A stretch of DNA of 64,000 nucleotides from Notamacropus eugenii. Lineage: Eukaryota > Chordata > Mammalia > Diprotodontia > Macropodidae. The notes under the pieces are model-generated. The model did no database searches. It had not been told where the DNA came from and saw only the letters and a list, made by a program, of their open reading frames with translations. The stretch covers positions 356,430,233 to 356,494,232 of the forward strand of contig NC_092875.1 in the NCBI RefSeq assembly GCF_028372415.1, written 5' to 3'. This document shows, one piece after another, positions 12,951-25,500 of this stretch. The position numbers and the translations under genes were made by a program. Position 1 is the stretch's first letter. Each line of letters opens with the position of its first letter.

Positions 12951-14527
12951 AATCCTTGTTGTCATAAGGGTCTTTGTAGCTCTATATTTCAATGATTGTT
13001 GTGACCTTGGTAGCCAAAGTATATAATAGCCATTTGTAGAACGTTCTTTCAAAACATTATCTACAAGAAACAAACCACTTTCAAAGGAGGAGCCAGTTGA
13101 AATATAAACAATATCCTATTATAAAAAAAAAAAGACACCACTAATGGTTATTCTAAATAAAATACTGAGACATAAAAGAACATGGGGTATGTCACACTTT
13201 CCAGTACACATACAGATGTATGATAACTGCTGGAATCCTGCTATATAAAGAAACCTGTACATCAAGTTTAGTTTTTTGTTATTACAAAATTAACATTAAT
13301 TGAATGTATCATTTCTTTTAACTTTCTTTAAAAAGAACATGACCACAGTCATGTGTAAATGTTACCTCCTCATTAACTTTGAGTCCTATACTTTTGGCAT
13401 GCTCTCGATCATCTCGGTGCAAGTATTGATTGTAATCCAGAGGTCTTTTAAAAATGCAATCAAATATGGAAACAACTCCTGTCTTAAAATAAAGAGAAAA
13501 AAATTAATTTCCTGATTTGAAAATTACACACAAGTTACAATGTGTTCTAACTAGGAGATTTTATGATTAATGTCATATAATGTCATCTTATAACTCAGAA
13601 ATCAATCCTAGTGTACTCCAGCATCAATATTTTTTTTTTAATGATTGAGACTTGTTTTATTATCCATCAAATTGACAAAGATGAATATGTAAATATGCTC
13701 TTTTTTCTAATAACTTATTTAAAATTTTTTTAAATTTATATATTTAAGTTTCCAACATTCATTTCCACAAAATTTTGAGTTCCAAACTTTCTTTCCATCT
13801 CTCCCCTCCTCCCACCCCAAAACTCTGATTATTCTAATTACCCCTATTAGCAATCTGCCCTCTCTTCTAATATCCCTCCCTTCTCTTATCCCCATCTTCC
13901 CTTTTGTCCTGTAGGGCAAGATAAATTTCTATACCCCATTATTGGTATTTCTTATTTCCTAGTTGTATGCAACAATAATACTCAGCAGTTGTTCCTAAAA
14001 CTTTGAGTTCCAACTTCTCTTCCTTCCTCCCTCCCCACCTATCCCCACTTGGAAGGCAAGTAATACAATATAGGCCATATATGTGTAGTTTTGCAAATGA
14101 CTTCCATAATAATCATGTGGTGTAAGACTATATTTCCTCCATCATATCCTGCCCCCCATTTCTTCTATTCTCTTTTTTGACCTTGTCCCTCCCCAAGAGT
14201 GTTGACTTCTAATTGCTCCCTCCCCCCATTGCCCTCCCTCTTCCATCATATACCCCCCACCCTGCTTATCCCCTTCTCCCCCACTTTCCTATACTGTAAG
14301 ATAGGTTTTCATACCAAAATGAGTGTACATTTTATTCCTTCCTTGAGTCGAATGTGATGAGAGTAAACTTCATGTTTTCTCTCTCACCTCTCCCCTTTCT
14401 CCCTCCACTGAAAAGTCTTTTACTTGCCTCTTTTATGAGAAATAATTTGCACCATTCCTCTCACCTCTTAATTTCTTTATTTTAGATATGATCCTATCCT
14501 ATTCAACTCACCCTGTGCTGTGTGTGT

Positions 14528-14560
<33 letters not shown>

Positions 14561-17087
14561 CATAATCGCATCAACTATCCAGATACTGAAAAAAGTTTCA
14601 AGAGTTACAAATATTATCTTTCCATGCAGGAATGTAAACAGTTCAACTTCAGTAAGTTCCTCATGTTTTCTCTTTCCTGTTTACCTTTTCATGCTTCTCT
14701 TTATTCTTGTGTTTGAAAGTCAAATTTCTTTTCAGCTCTGGTCTTTTCATCAAGAATGCTTGAAAGTCCTCTATTTCATTGAAAGACCATTTTCCCCCTG
14801 AAGTATTATACTCAGTTTTGCTGGGTAGGTGATTCTTGGTTTTAGTCCTAGTTCCTTTGACTTCTGGAATATCCTATTCCATGCCCTTCGATCCCTTAAT
14901 GTAGAAGCTGCTAGATTTTGTGTTATCCTGATTGTATTTCCATAACACTCAAATTGTTTCTTTCTAGCTGCTTGCAATATTTTCTCCTTGACCTAGGAAC
15001 TCTGGAATTTGGCTACAATGTTCCTAGGAGTTTCTCTTTGTGGATCTCTTTCAGGAGGTGATCAGTGGATTCTTTCAATATTTATTTTGCTCCCTGGTTC
15101 TAGAAAACCAGGGCAGTTTTCCTTGATAGTTTCATGAAACATGATGTCTAGCCTCTTTTTTTGGTCATGGCTTTCAGGTAGTCCCTTAATTTTTAAATTG
15201 TCTCTCCTGGATCTATTTTCCAGGTCAATTGTTTTTCCAATGAGATATTTCACATTATCTTCCATTTTTTCATTCTTTTGGTTTTGTTTTGTGATTTCTT
15301 GGTTTCTCATAAAGTCATTAGCCTCCATCTGTTCCATTCTAATTTTTAAAGAACTATTTTCTTCAGTGAGCTTTTGAACCTCCTTTTCCATTTGGCTAAT
15401 TCTGCTTTTGAAAGCATTCTTCTCCTCATTGGCTTTTTGAACCTCTTTTGCCAATTGAGTTAACCTATTTTTAAAGGTGTTATTTTCTTCAGTATTTTTT
15501 GGGTCTCCTTTAGCAAGTTGTTGACTCACTTTTCATGGTTTTCTTGCATCTCTCTCATTTCTCTTCCCACTTTTTCCTCCACCTCTCTTACTTGATTTTC
15601 AAAATCCTTTCTAAGCTCTTCCATGGCCTGAGAACATTGAATATTTATTTTGGATGTTTGGGATCCAGAAGCCTTGATTATTATGTTTTTCCCTGATCTT
15701 AGGTATTGTTCTTCCTCATCTGAAAGGATGGGAGAAGGTATCTGTTCACTAAGAAAGTAACCTTCTATAGTCTTATTTTTTCCCCTTTTTTGGGCATTTT
15801 CCAACCAGTTCCTTGACTTTTGGATCCTTTGTCAAGAGTAGGGTATACTCTGGGGATCTGTAAGATCTCAGTTCCTCCTAGGTGGTACAATCAAGTGTGT
15901 ACACTGGTCTGGAAGCAAGCCGAAATTTTTGTGCCCAGCATCTTAGTAAAGTTTCCTCTTCACAACCACCTCACCTCCAGTTCTGCTAAGCCAGCACTGG
16001 TGGCTGAGATTCAGATAAGCTGTGGGGGTAGGGCTGCCCTTCATTGTGAGATAAAGATCAGCTGCTCAAATCCCCAGGTGTATTAGGTGGGGGCAGGGCT
16101 GCTACATAGGGCTAAGGTAAGAATCAACTGCTCAGTGCCCCCAGAGGTTTTATGATCCAACAATGGATGTGGGCTGCTGTAGGGGCTGCTGTGGAAGCTG
16201 CTGCTGCCTGCCTGATGCATCCTCTCTGGCTGCTGCCTGAGGCTGGAGCTATGGGAAGGCCCTTTTCCCTTCTTGGCCAGCTGAAAAAAACCCTGTCATT
16301 GACCTTTGGCACCTGTGAGTTGAGGGATCTGGCAATTGCTGCTCCAGTGACTGGGGATTCCACCCCCAATGCCTGCTCTCATCCTCCTTCCAGAGCCACC
16401 GGGCTAGGCTCCACTCTGAATCTCGTGCAATGTTTCCCATTGGCCTTTCAAGTCACTTTGGGCTGGAAATCTCCTCCACTCTGTTCTGTGGCTTCCGCTT
16501 CTCTAGAACTTGTTGAGAGTCTTTCTTCACAGGTATTTTATGGGCTATGGGGGAAGAACTAGTATTTGTTTGTGTTTCTACTCCACCATCTTGGCTCTGC
16601 CCTCCCCAGCATCAATATTTTAAAGAATGTTCCCCTATGTTATCCACCTCCAGAGAAAGAACTGACAGAGTTTGAATGCAGATCAAAACATACTATCTTT
16701 CACTTTATTTTATGGGGGGTTTTTTTGGTCTATGTTTTCTTTCACAACATGCCTAATATGGAAGTATGTTTTACATGATTGAACACATATAACATGTCAA
16801 CTTGCTTACCATCTCAGGAAAGGGGAGAGGAGGGAGTAAGAGAATCTGGGACTCAAGATTTTAAAATAAGAATGTTAAAATTGTTTTCACATGTAATTAG
16901 AACAATATCATTCCAAAAAAAAGATAAAAAAGAATGTTCCACAAATTTGCTAGTGCTTTTCATGATGTTTAATATTTTCAGATGCAGAGTAGATTTCTGG
17001 CTGAAATGAGGGCTAAATCTTAGAACAGGGTAGCACCTGAAATGATTGTAAAGACCCATATAACAGCAAAGATTTAAATAGGAGTGT

Positions 17088-17127
<40 letters not shown>

Positions 17128-19467
17128 TACTGAAGCTATTAATTGGCTCAATTAGCTTATTTGCTATTTCTCTAGAGTTTTCTAAACGAAGAATCATGTT
17201 GTCTATCAAAGTGATACTTGTTTATTCTTTCCCAGTATATTTTTATGACAGTCCATAAACAACCTTCTTTTCTCTTTTTCCTTCCATTCTGTCTCCTCCT
17301 TTTTTTCAGTTCAAATATGTTTCTCTTTTAATCATAAATTATCATCTGTCAGATTTCCCATCATGCTGTCTCCCCTTTTCTCTTTTCCCTTCTTTTTATT
17401 CTCTCTAAATTTTGCCTTGTTTCTTGATTGTCTTAGCACAGTCTAAGACATCAAAGATATCTATGATCAGTTTCACTCTGTCTTATTCTTGGAGCTACCA
17501 GGGTTAATGACATGGGGATTAAAGATGCATACTCTGCCCTCATTAAATACAATTTGAGCTGGATTTGAGCCACAGCTAAAAAGGTCTTTTAGACAACTTT
17601 ATAAACATGCATCTCTGAATTATTTGAAGAGGTGACATTAATAATAAAGAGCTCTGACACTGAATCTGCGTCATGTTTGATACCTCAATCTCTCTCAATT
17701 CACATATCCAAACGGTTGCCAAATATAATTATTCGCTTTACAACACCTCTTGTATATATCCCCTTCTCTCCACTGCTCACATAGACCACTCCAAGCTAAT
17801 ATCCTTTTCATCATTCTGTTGGACCTCTGACTGGTCTACCCATCTAAAATGTCTCCCCTTTCCAGTTGATCCATCAGGGGATGCCTAAAAATTCTTTTCT
17901 CAAAGAACCCAAAGGTTCTGAATATCTCCAGGAAGTGCTGAACCAAAGTATGATGCAAGGACAGATTATATGGAGGGTAAATCTTATACTGCTTGGCCAG
18001 GCTGTCCTGTAAAGAGAGACAACTAATGAGATCCCTTCATTCCTTCTCCTTGGACAGGGGCAATTATATGGTGGGATATTTACTCATTGTACACGTCCCT
18101 ACCACTACGACTACTTCTCTATGGATTGAAAGGCATTTTTTTTACCTTTAATTTAAAAGTTTACTTTGATTCTTATGTCTGAAAATGTGATCAAGATATT
18201 GAACAAGAGAAACACTAAGTTCTGTTCTAAGTCTCCATAAGGGGTGGGGTTGGGTGGGGAAGACACAAAGACAGAGAGAAAAGGAGGAGGAGAAGGAAAA
18301 GAAGAACAAGAAGAAAGAGGAGGAGAAGATGATGATGAAGAAGATGATGATGGAGGAGGAAGAGAATGAGGATGAAGAGAAGGAGGAGGAAAGGCAAAGG
18401 GAAGGAGAGGGAGCTACATTATTTATCCTAGAGAGACAAAAGATTTGGTTTGAACTACATCAGGGGCTTGCAAATTATTTTACAACTTCTGAATGAGAAG
18501 GAAGAGCAGTATTGAACTATTATAAACCGGCAATGAATTCAGGATTCATATACCTCAGGATTAAAATCACAAGATGTTTACAAATTACAAATAGAAAATC
18601 ACAAGAACACTAAAACTAAGAGGGAACAAAGGAAATCATTTTCCTATCACATTCCATTTTCTTGACTGTGCCTAAAATGCCAATTTTTTTAAAGCAAATC
18701 ATGCCCAGAAGTGCGAAGAAGTGGGCAGCTCAGAAAGGGAAAACCACACCCCTTTAAAGGAATGAACTGCTAAGGGAATTGTACTGAATCCAGTTGTGCG
18801 AGCATGCTCAATGGGGCCCTTGGCTCTGTGAATGAAAGCTCAACCTGGTGGGTTTACCAGTGCTACCTCCTACCTATATATACATTTTGTGTATAATTAT
18901 ATATGTACCTGTTTGTCTCCCTCATTAGAATGTGAGGTCTTTGAAGGCAGGGATTATTTTCCTTTTGTCTTTGTGTAACACTAATACTCAACCTAGTGAC
19001 ATATATTGTAGACAAAACATGCTTTTTGAATGATTGATTAAATGAATAATTGAATAGCTTGTGCTTCTTTTCTTGCATTCCATTTTTCTCTTTATTCCAT
19101 GGTCTATTTGACTTGGCTTACATGTGTAGGCACATCTCAGATTTCCTGGGAGAATCTCAATTTCAAGAAAGAAAATAAAAATGACTTCTGGTAAAGATTT
19201 GCCAAACTACACATGATCAATTTTGGGTCTGTTGAGTATAATAAGCATAGTTTATATATGTGTATATATACACACACACGTATACATATGTATATATATA
19301 TATATATACACACACATACACAATACATGCACACACATATATATACACACACATATATGCGTATATATGTGTATAGATATATACACATATATCCTATAGC
19401 ATGATATACTATGTATTTCTATTCCCTGGGTCTGTTGAGTATAATAAGACTAGTTTATGTGTATATA

Positions 19468-19515
<48 letters not shown>

Positions 19516-22500
19516 CACACACACGTCTATATGTATGTGTATACACACATATATACACACATATTCACACACGTATATATGCGTATATATGTCTGTATAT
19601 ATCTATAGATACATACACATATATCCTATAGCATGGTATACTATGTATTCCTATTCCCTGGCAACTGAGCAGGGGACTGACAGGTGCAGACTAAGTGTAC
19701 AAGAATGAAATAGAGAAAATGAAGGGCAAAATCCCAAAGAGAAGGCCAAAGTGGAGAGGACCAGGGCCGAGAAGTGGCTTGAGAAGCTCCACGTCTGCCC
19801 ACACTGCAGTTTTCCCCACTTATATAAAGTTGTCAGTTTGTGCCTTGCTACTGGATTTGTGTCCGACTCCTGTTGGATCTTTTGTGATAAATGTTTATTA
19901 TTAAAATATTTTTTGGTTGCCTTGACTCCTGGAAGGTGAACTGCATCTTACTCTAGAAATGAAGTTCAGAGATTCTGAAAAGGCCAAAACACTTTCTTTT
20001 TCAAATTTTTGAGGGGAATGTAAGAACCGCAGGAAAGTATTAATTCATAAGACTTTCAAATACAAACTTTGGTCTATTAGAATCTAGAGCCGTTGTCAGT
20101 CACAGGTTATGGACTTCTCCATTTTTCTGTTAGATCTACCTTGTGTTGACTGATGACAGGAAGAACTTTGGATTGTGCCACTGATCCTACCTGCTCCAGA
20201 GGTCATTTTGCTAAACCATGCAAAATAAATCAATAGGAATTACCATGCACTCATCTTTCAGATGGAACTCTAACTGAATGGATGTTAGCTAATTAGACCA
20301 CTTCTAGTTATCTTCTTTCCCTAATAATGCTCCATCCCCTACCAGCCTCCTGCTCTACGCAGTCAGAATACTAGTAAATACTCAGAGACGGACCCCTAAT
20401 AAGACTCATCTGAACACTAATTTTCATTCAGGGAGCCTGCTGATATCAAGGAAAGGCCCTAGTTATCCTCTTACCCTGTCAACATGCTGGGTCACACAGA
20501 ATACAAGCGCCCTCAAGACTTACCCATATAATGATTCATTCATACAGTCATTCATTCACCCTGGTGAGGTGATGGAGAAACAGATAATCTGCAGACTACT
20601 CAGTATATTTAGGTGTCTGTAAGATAGAATTTTAATCTTAGAGCTCAATTGACTTTAGAGATCATTCGGACTAACACCTTCAATTTACAAATCAACAAAA
20701 TAAGGTGCTGGGAGATTAAGTAACTTAATCAAGGTCACAGAATCAGAGTCTGGACTAGAATAGTCTAGGGTTCTTTCCACTATATCAAGCTGAAAAAATG
20801 TTGAACAGATGTATAACACCATTAATATGCTCATCTCCTTCTGTTAATATATAATGTTTCCTGGACATTAGTCTAGGGCTTGTCCTGTCTATTAGCCATC
20901 CCAAAATGGAACAAGTTTCCTTAAGAGGGGTTGAGTTCCTCCTCCTTGGAGGCTTTCAAGCAGAGCTTACACAAGCACTTGTTGAGTATATTAGAGGGGC
21001 AATCTTTTTGACTTTAGGCTGGATTACATGGCTACTTAATTCCCTTCCAACTTTCAAATTCTATTATTCTGTGACATGTAAATGGAAAGTTTCTTAAGGA
21101 ATATGGGGAACTAACTAAACAAGTCTGTAGGAGTAGGGAAAGAACTAGGGAGAAAAGGGTGTGCCCCATACCTGGACCATGACTCTCAACAAGTCTCAGT
21201 TTCCTCATCTGTAAAATAAGCTGGAGAAGAAAACAGCAAACCACTCCAGTATCTTTGCCAAGAAAACCCCCAAAGGGGTCAGACAAGACTGAAAATGATG
21301 AAACAAGAACATGCCTGGAATGTTTTCCTTTCTCATCTCTGCCTCCTGGCCTTTCTGGTTTCCTTCAAGTTGCAGTTAAAATCTCACCTTCTATAGGAAG
21401 CATTTTCTAATCCCTAAAAATTTCCACTAATTGTAGTGCCTTCCCTCTGTTGATGTTTTCCTATATATCCTATAGAGATCTTGTTTGTACAGACTGGTTT
21501 TCTTACTGCCGTCTTCATTAGACTGTGAGTGCCTCAAGGGCAAGGACTCCCATTTGTTTTTCTTTGTATCCCTAGTACTTAGCATGGTGCTAACACTTAC
21601 TAGGCATTTAATAAATTCTTGTTGACTGATTGACAGAAGTGGTAGATGAGAAACAGAGGGAATGATCTATGGGGCAAGGAAAATTAAGCAGATAAGATGT
21701 CACAAAAGAGCAATATGAAACCTAAGAGTTGTGTGTGGCATATGGAGTCAGGTATTGTTGAGCACACCTTACATACTAAATAAAAGTAAAGGACCATCTG
21801 AAGTCTTTGTTTTAGAACCAGCTGAAAATATAACCTCCTTCCTTTGTCAATCTGCTCTCCCTTGTTGGGAAAGGATTCTCTAAATTGCGCCAATTTGCAA
21901 TATTCCAGCGATGGATGCCTTTCCTACTACTGGGTTCAGTTGTTCAATTTATGTCCAACTCTATGATACTCCATTTGGGATTTTCTTGGCAAAGATACCG
22001 GAGTGGTTTGCCATTCCCTTCTCCAGCTCATTTTACAAATTTTACATAAGACAAACAGGGTCAGGTGACTTGTCCAGGATCACATAGCTAGTAAGTGTCT
22101 GAGGCCAAATTTGAATTCAGCAGGATGAGTCTTCCTGACTCTAGGTCTGGTACTCTGTGCACTATGGCACCACTTAGCTGCCGAATGGGACCATAGCTAA
22201 GCCATATGAATTAAGCAATATGAATCTGCTCAGACAAGATCTGATAAATACCGGGATGAGAACTGAATTTAAGGACAGAGATCTCAGATTCAAATTCTTG
22301 ATCTGATACTTGGTCTGTGTCTGACTCTGGAAAGTCATGTCACATTTCTTTACTAGAATTTCCTCCTCTGTAAAACTGAGGAGTTTGACTAGATGCTTTA
22401 CAAGGCCTCTGTCAGTTCCAAATCCTATGCTTCTTCATGTCATCACCACCATCATCATCATCATCGTCATCATCTCTGGCATTTATACAGCACTATGTGC

Positions 22501-25500
22501 CAGGCACTATGTTAAGCACTTTACAATTATTATCTCATTATAACCTTCCAACAACTATAGGAGGTAGGTGCTGTTATTACCCCCATTTTACAGATGAGGA
22601 AAATGTGGTTTAAAAAATAAGTGAAGTGATTTGCTAGTATCTGAGGCCAGAGTTGAACTTAGGTCTTCTTGACTCCAAACCTGGCACTCCACTGTACCAT
22701 CTGTGTGACATCCTGGTGTAAAACTAGCCAGTTCTTCTGAGGTTATTCATTGAGTATTATAATAGGTCTTGAGATTGGAGGAAATAATAATATTGCTTGT
22801 ATTTTTATTCTTTGGAGTATTAATTTTGCTGTGTTCATGTGTTCATTTTAACGTTTCTTACTTTTTATACATTCCAAGCCAAAATATCTTTATCCATAGA
22901 ATGTCTGAAAAATACTTAGGTTTCTATAGTCCGGCACATAGTATAACACAGCCCTTGTTTCCATAAGTCCAGATATTCAGGTGATCAAGTCATGGTCCCT
23001 GAAATCAGTTATTCAGTGTCAGTCTCATATAAGATTTCATTAGCCCTTAAGGCAAAAGTTAGTCTTGTTCTCCAGCACCAGATTTAGAAAGATTTCCACT
23101 GCCATGGAAAGGATGTCCTAAGAAATTTCCATCACCATAAGTGGTTTCAATGATTGTGAGTTTGACATTCCCCTCTTCCTCCCTGAATTCTTATAATCTG
23201 TGCCTTTCCTGTGCAAAGCTTCAATATAATAGCCTAATTGCTTAAATACCCTAGTCCATCATTGGCATGTATTTTGCCCTGTGCTTCTATAATGTGGCTT
23301 TTAAATCATCTTTTGGTTATTTATTATCAATTTCAGCAAGAGGGAAAAAAAAATCACATTTCCCATAAGCTTACTCGTTTTTTATCCAGCTCTCTAGCTC
23401 TCTGGAGTCACTTTCATTATGGTACATCATACTATAATGAATTTTGTGATCACTCAAAAAAAAATGCAAATTCATTCAAGTGGAGGCTCATCTAAGATTG
23501 TAGCTATCATCCTGGCAATGCCTTCAGTTGAATTATTGGTTTCTCCACTGTTCTTAGCCTCTATTACTGATTCCTTTATTCTTTTCTACCTACTTGGTTT
23601 TGAGTAAAAAAATAGCAAAAACTAATCTAGATTTAAATGATTTTATGAAACACCCTTGACCAGTTATAGCCAATAACTTCCAAAATGTCTATTTCTGATT
23701 CTTGTAACTTTATTGCTATTCTGCTATTAAATTGTCTCAATGGATTTTTCTCTGCTTTAAAGTGTTCAGGTATTTGTACTTGCCGCATAAAGTAAATGAT
23801 TTTTTAAAAAAGGAACAGGAAATCAAAACCATTTCTTTTGCCCTCTTGAGATCTCCCTCACATGTTTTATGTATTTATTGTTCTAGTTTAAAATGACATT
23901 CCAATTTTTATCCTACTTGTCAGCTCTACCATCAGTCTACTTTCCAGCAATGTCCTTGGTTTTGACATTGAGTTGTATACCTTCTGCAGTTAGGTCTGTA
24001 TTGTAAGACGGGTAGAAAGACCTTCCAAGACGCCCTGCATAGTACCACATACAGAAAAACTGAAAAAAAGTATTTGAAAGTTTCCAAGTATAGAGTAATC
24101 AACTTTGAATCAATGGAACAAAGAAACTAGAAAATATATCAGGAGTATTTGGAACCTAAGAGAATTTGCATGGGGACAGATGTGCCTTCCAAGAAAGATA
24201 TCCTCAGGATTAAACCAGGTTTTAGAGGAAAAAACAAATTAAGCTGGTAAAATTCTTGGTGATGATTCCTTTCTTTAAAATAGCTTTTGGAACTTCTAGC
24301 TATCTCATTTACCATCTCCTCCCACTCCCATCCTGGTTCCTGTAATGGCAATGTAAATGGGAAGATCTTTCCCATTCATTAATAGGTCCATGTGACCTAC
24401 CCAGGTCACATGGAAGCATAAGTCACATAAATTTGAGTCACATGAAGACTGTGGTGGGAGGGGTTTGCTGAAGGGGTGGGGCCAGAAGGAATATGAAGAG
24501 GTGGAGCTAGAGCAGAGCTGAGAGGAAATTTGGTGAGAGCAGTCAGAGCTCCTTCTTTGCTCTCCTACTCCCTAGACATAAATGGCTGTTCACCAATGGG
24601 GTATGTATCTAGATGCATTTAAGCCACAGCCTTTCACTTCTCTCTCTAAGTCTGGTCTGTCTACTTGCCTCTTTCTCTTAATGTGAGACTGGGTATCCCC
24701 ATAACTCTCAGGCTGAAAGGATATTCATAGGCCTTAATCTACTGTTAACTGCACAGGAGCTTTAACCTGCTGTGTTTCTGATCTGGGATGGTTTGCTCCT
24801 CCTTATGTAACCTAGTGGTCCCCTGCTGCCAGGGTCTTGCCATCCTAGAATTAGATTTAGTGTGAACACCTGATCACTTTGGGCACTACTCAAGTTCAGA
24901 ACTTCCAAACTCAAGTGATTCACCAGCATCAGTCTCTTTGGTAGCAAGTGTACATTCTAGGCTCTAGTCATCCTGGTATTAAAATGACTTAGAAGTCATT
25001 TAGGACACATAAATTCCATCTTCAAAAATACCTATACAAGTGATCATCAATTAAGGAATCAGTAAACATTTCAAACATCCATCTTCCACTCAAAATTCTC
25101 CAGTGGCAAGAAGTTCAGGAGTGCTCAGTGGAGCGCCTTCCTTTTTTGAATTGTTAGAAAGCATTTCTTGAGCCAAAATTGTTCTCCCTATAACTTTCAT
25201 CTAACAAAGGAAAGGTACTTATATTTAAGATTTCTTTTAAAACAAACTCTGTGGAGACTAGAAAAGTTACTGGTGGTCTGGACTTTGACATTTGCCTCAG
25301 CATGATAGCTAGTACTGTTTTGTACATTATGAATGTTTAATCAAATGTTATTAACTGAATGTCATAAATGTCGCCCTAGCCCCCAAATCCTGAGTCATGC
25401 TTTAAAAAAGTTTTAACTGCCTTTTGTTTTTTAATCCAGTCAGCTTTCTGATATACTTTCCTCTCATAGAACCCTCTCTTATAACAACAGTTAAGAAAAA

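Larger units (their letters stand above)
10862..13365 (-). other. CFAP90: CFAP90 intron 2
   Basis: About 2.5 kb. It contains a MIR-type SINE on plus near 11275-11460, an A-rich stretch 11780-12350, and a plus-strand L1 ORF2 remnant ending in a CA microsatellite (12330-12960). No other exon was seen. Confidence 0.8.
17220..21130. other. CFAP90: CFAP90 intron 1, part
   Basis: Intronic DNA with a polypurine tract (18258-18415), an L2 3' end (18890-19045), a tandem duplication rich in TA/CA repeats (19225-19661) and a MIR-type SINE (20640-20790). I see no additional CFAP90 exon, as exons 1 and 2 join in phase without one. Confidence 0.7.

Noticed and set aside
18254-18496. Glu/Lys/Met-rich 80-codon frame
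   Set aside because: Pure result of the polypurine tract; no start context, splice sites or family.
19137-19708. Several Tyr/Ile/His/Thr-rich frames
   Set aside because: TA/CA repeats read in different frames on both strands.
19690-19905. Possible processed pseudogene ([11 protein letters not shown]-type text followed by AT-rich end)
   Set aside because: A Cys-rich stretch looked protein-like, but I could not match it to any family and it has no clear poly-A tail or target duplication.
24380-24960. GC-richer patch that resembles an LTR
   Set aside because: No second copy, no convincing TG/CA ends with target duplication, and no neighbouring internal region; left unnamed.
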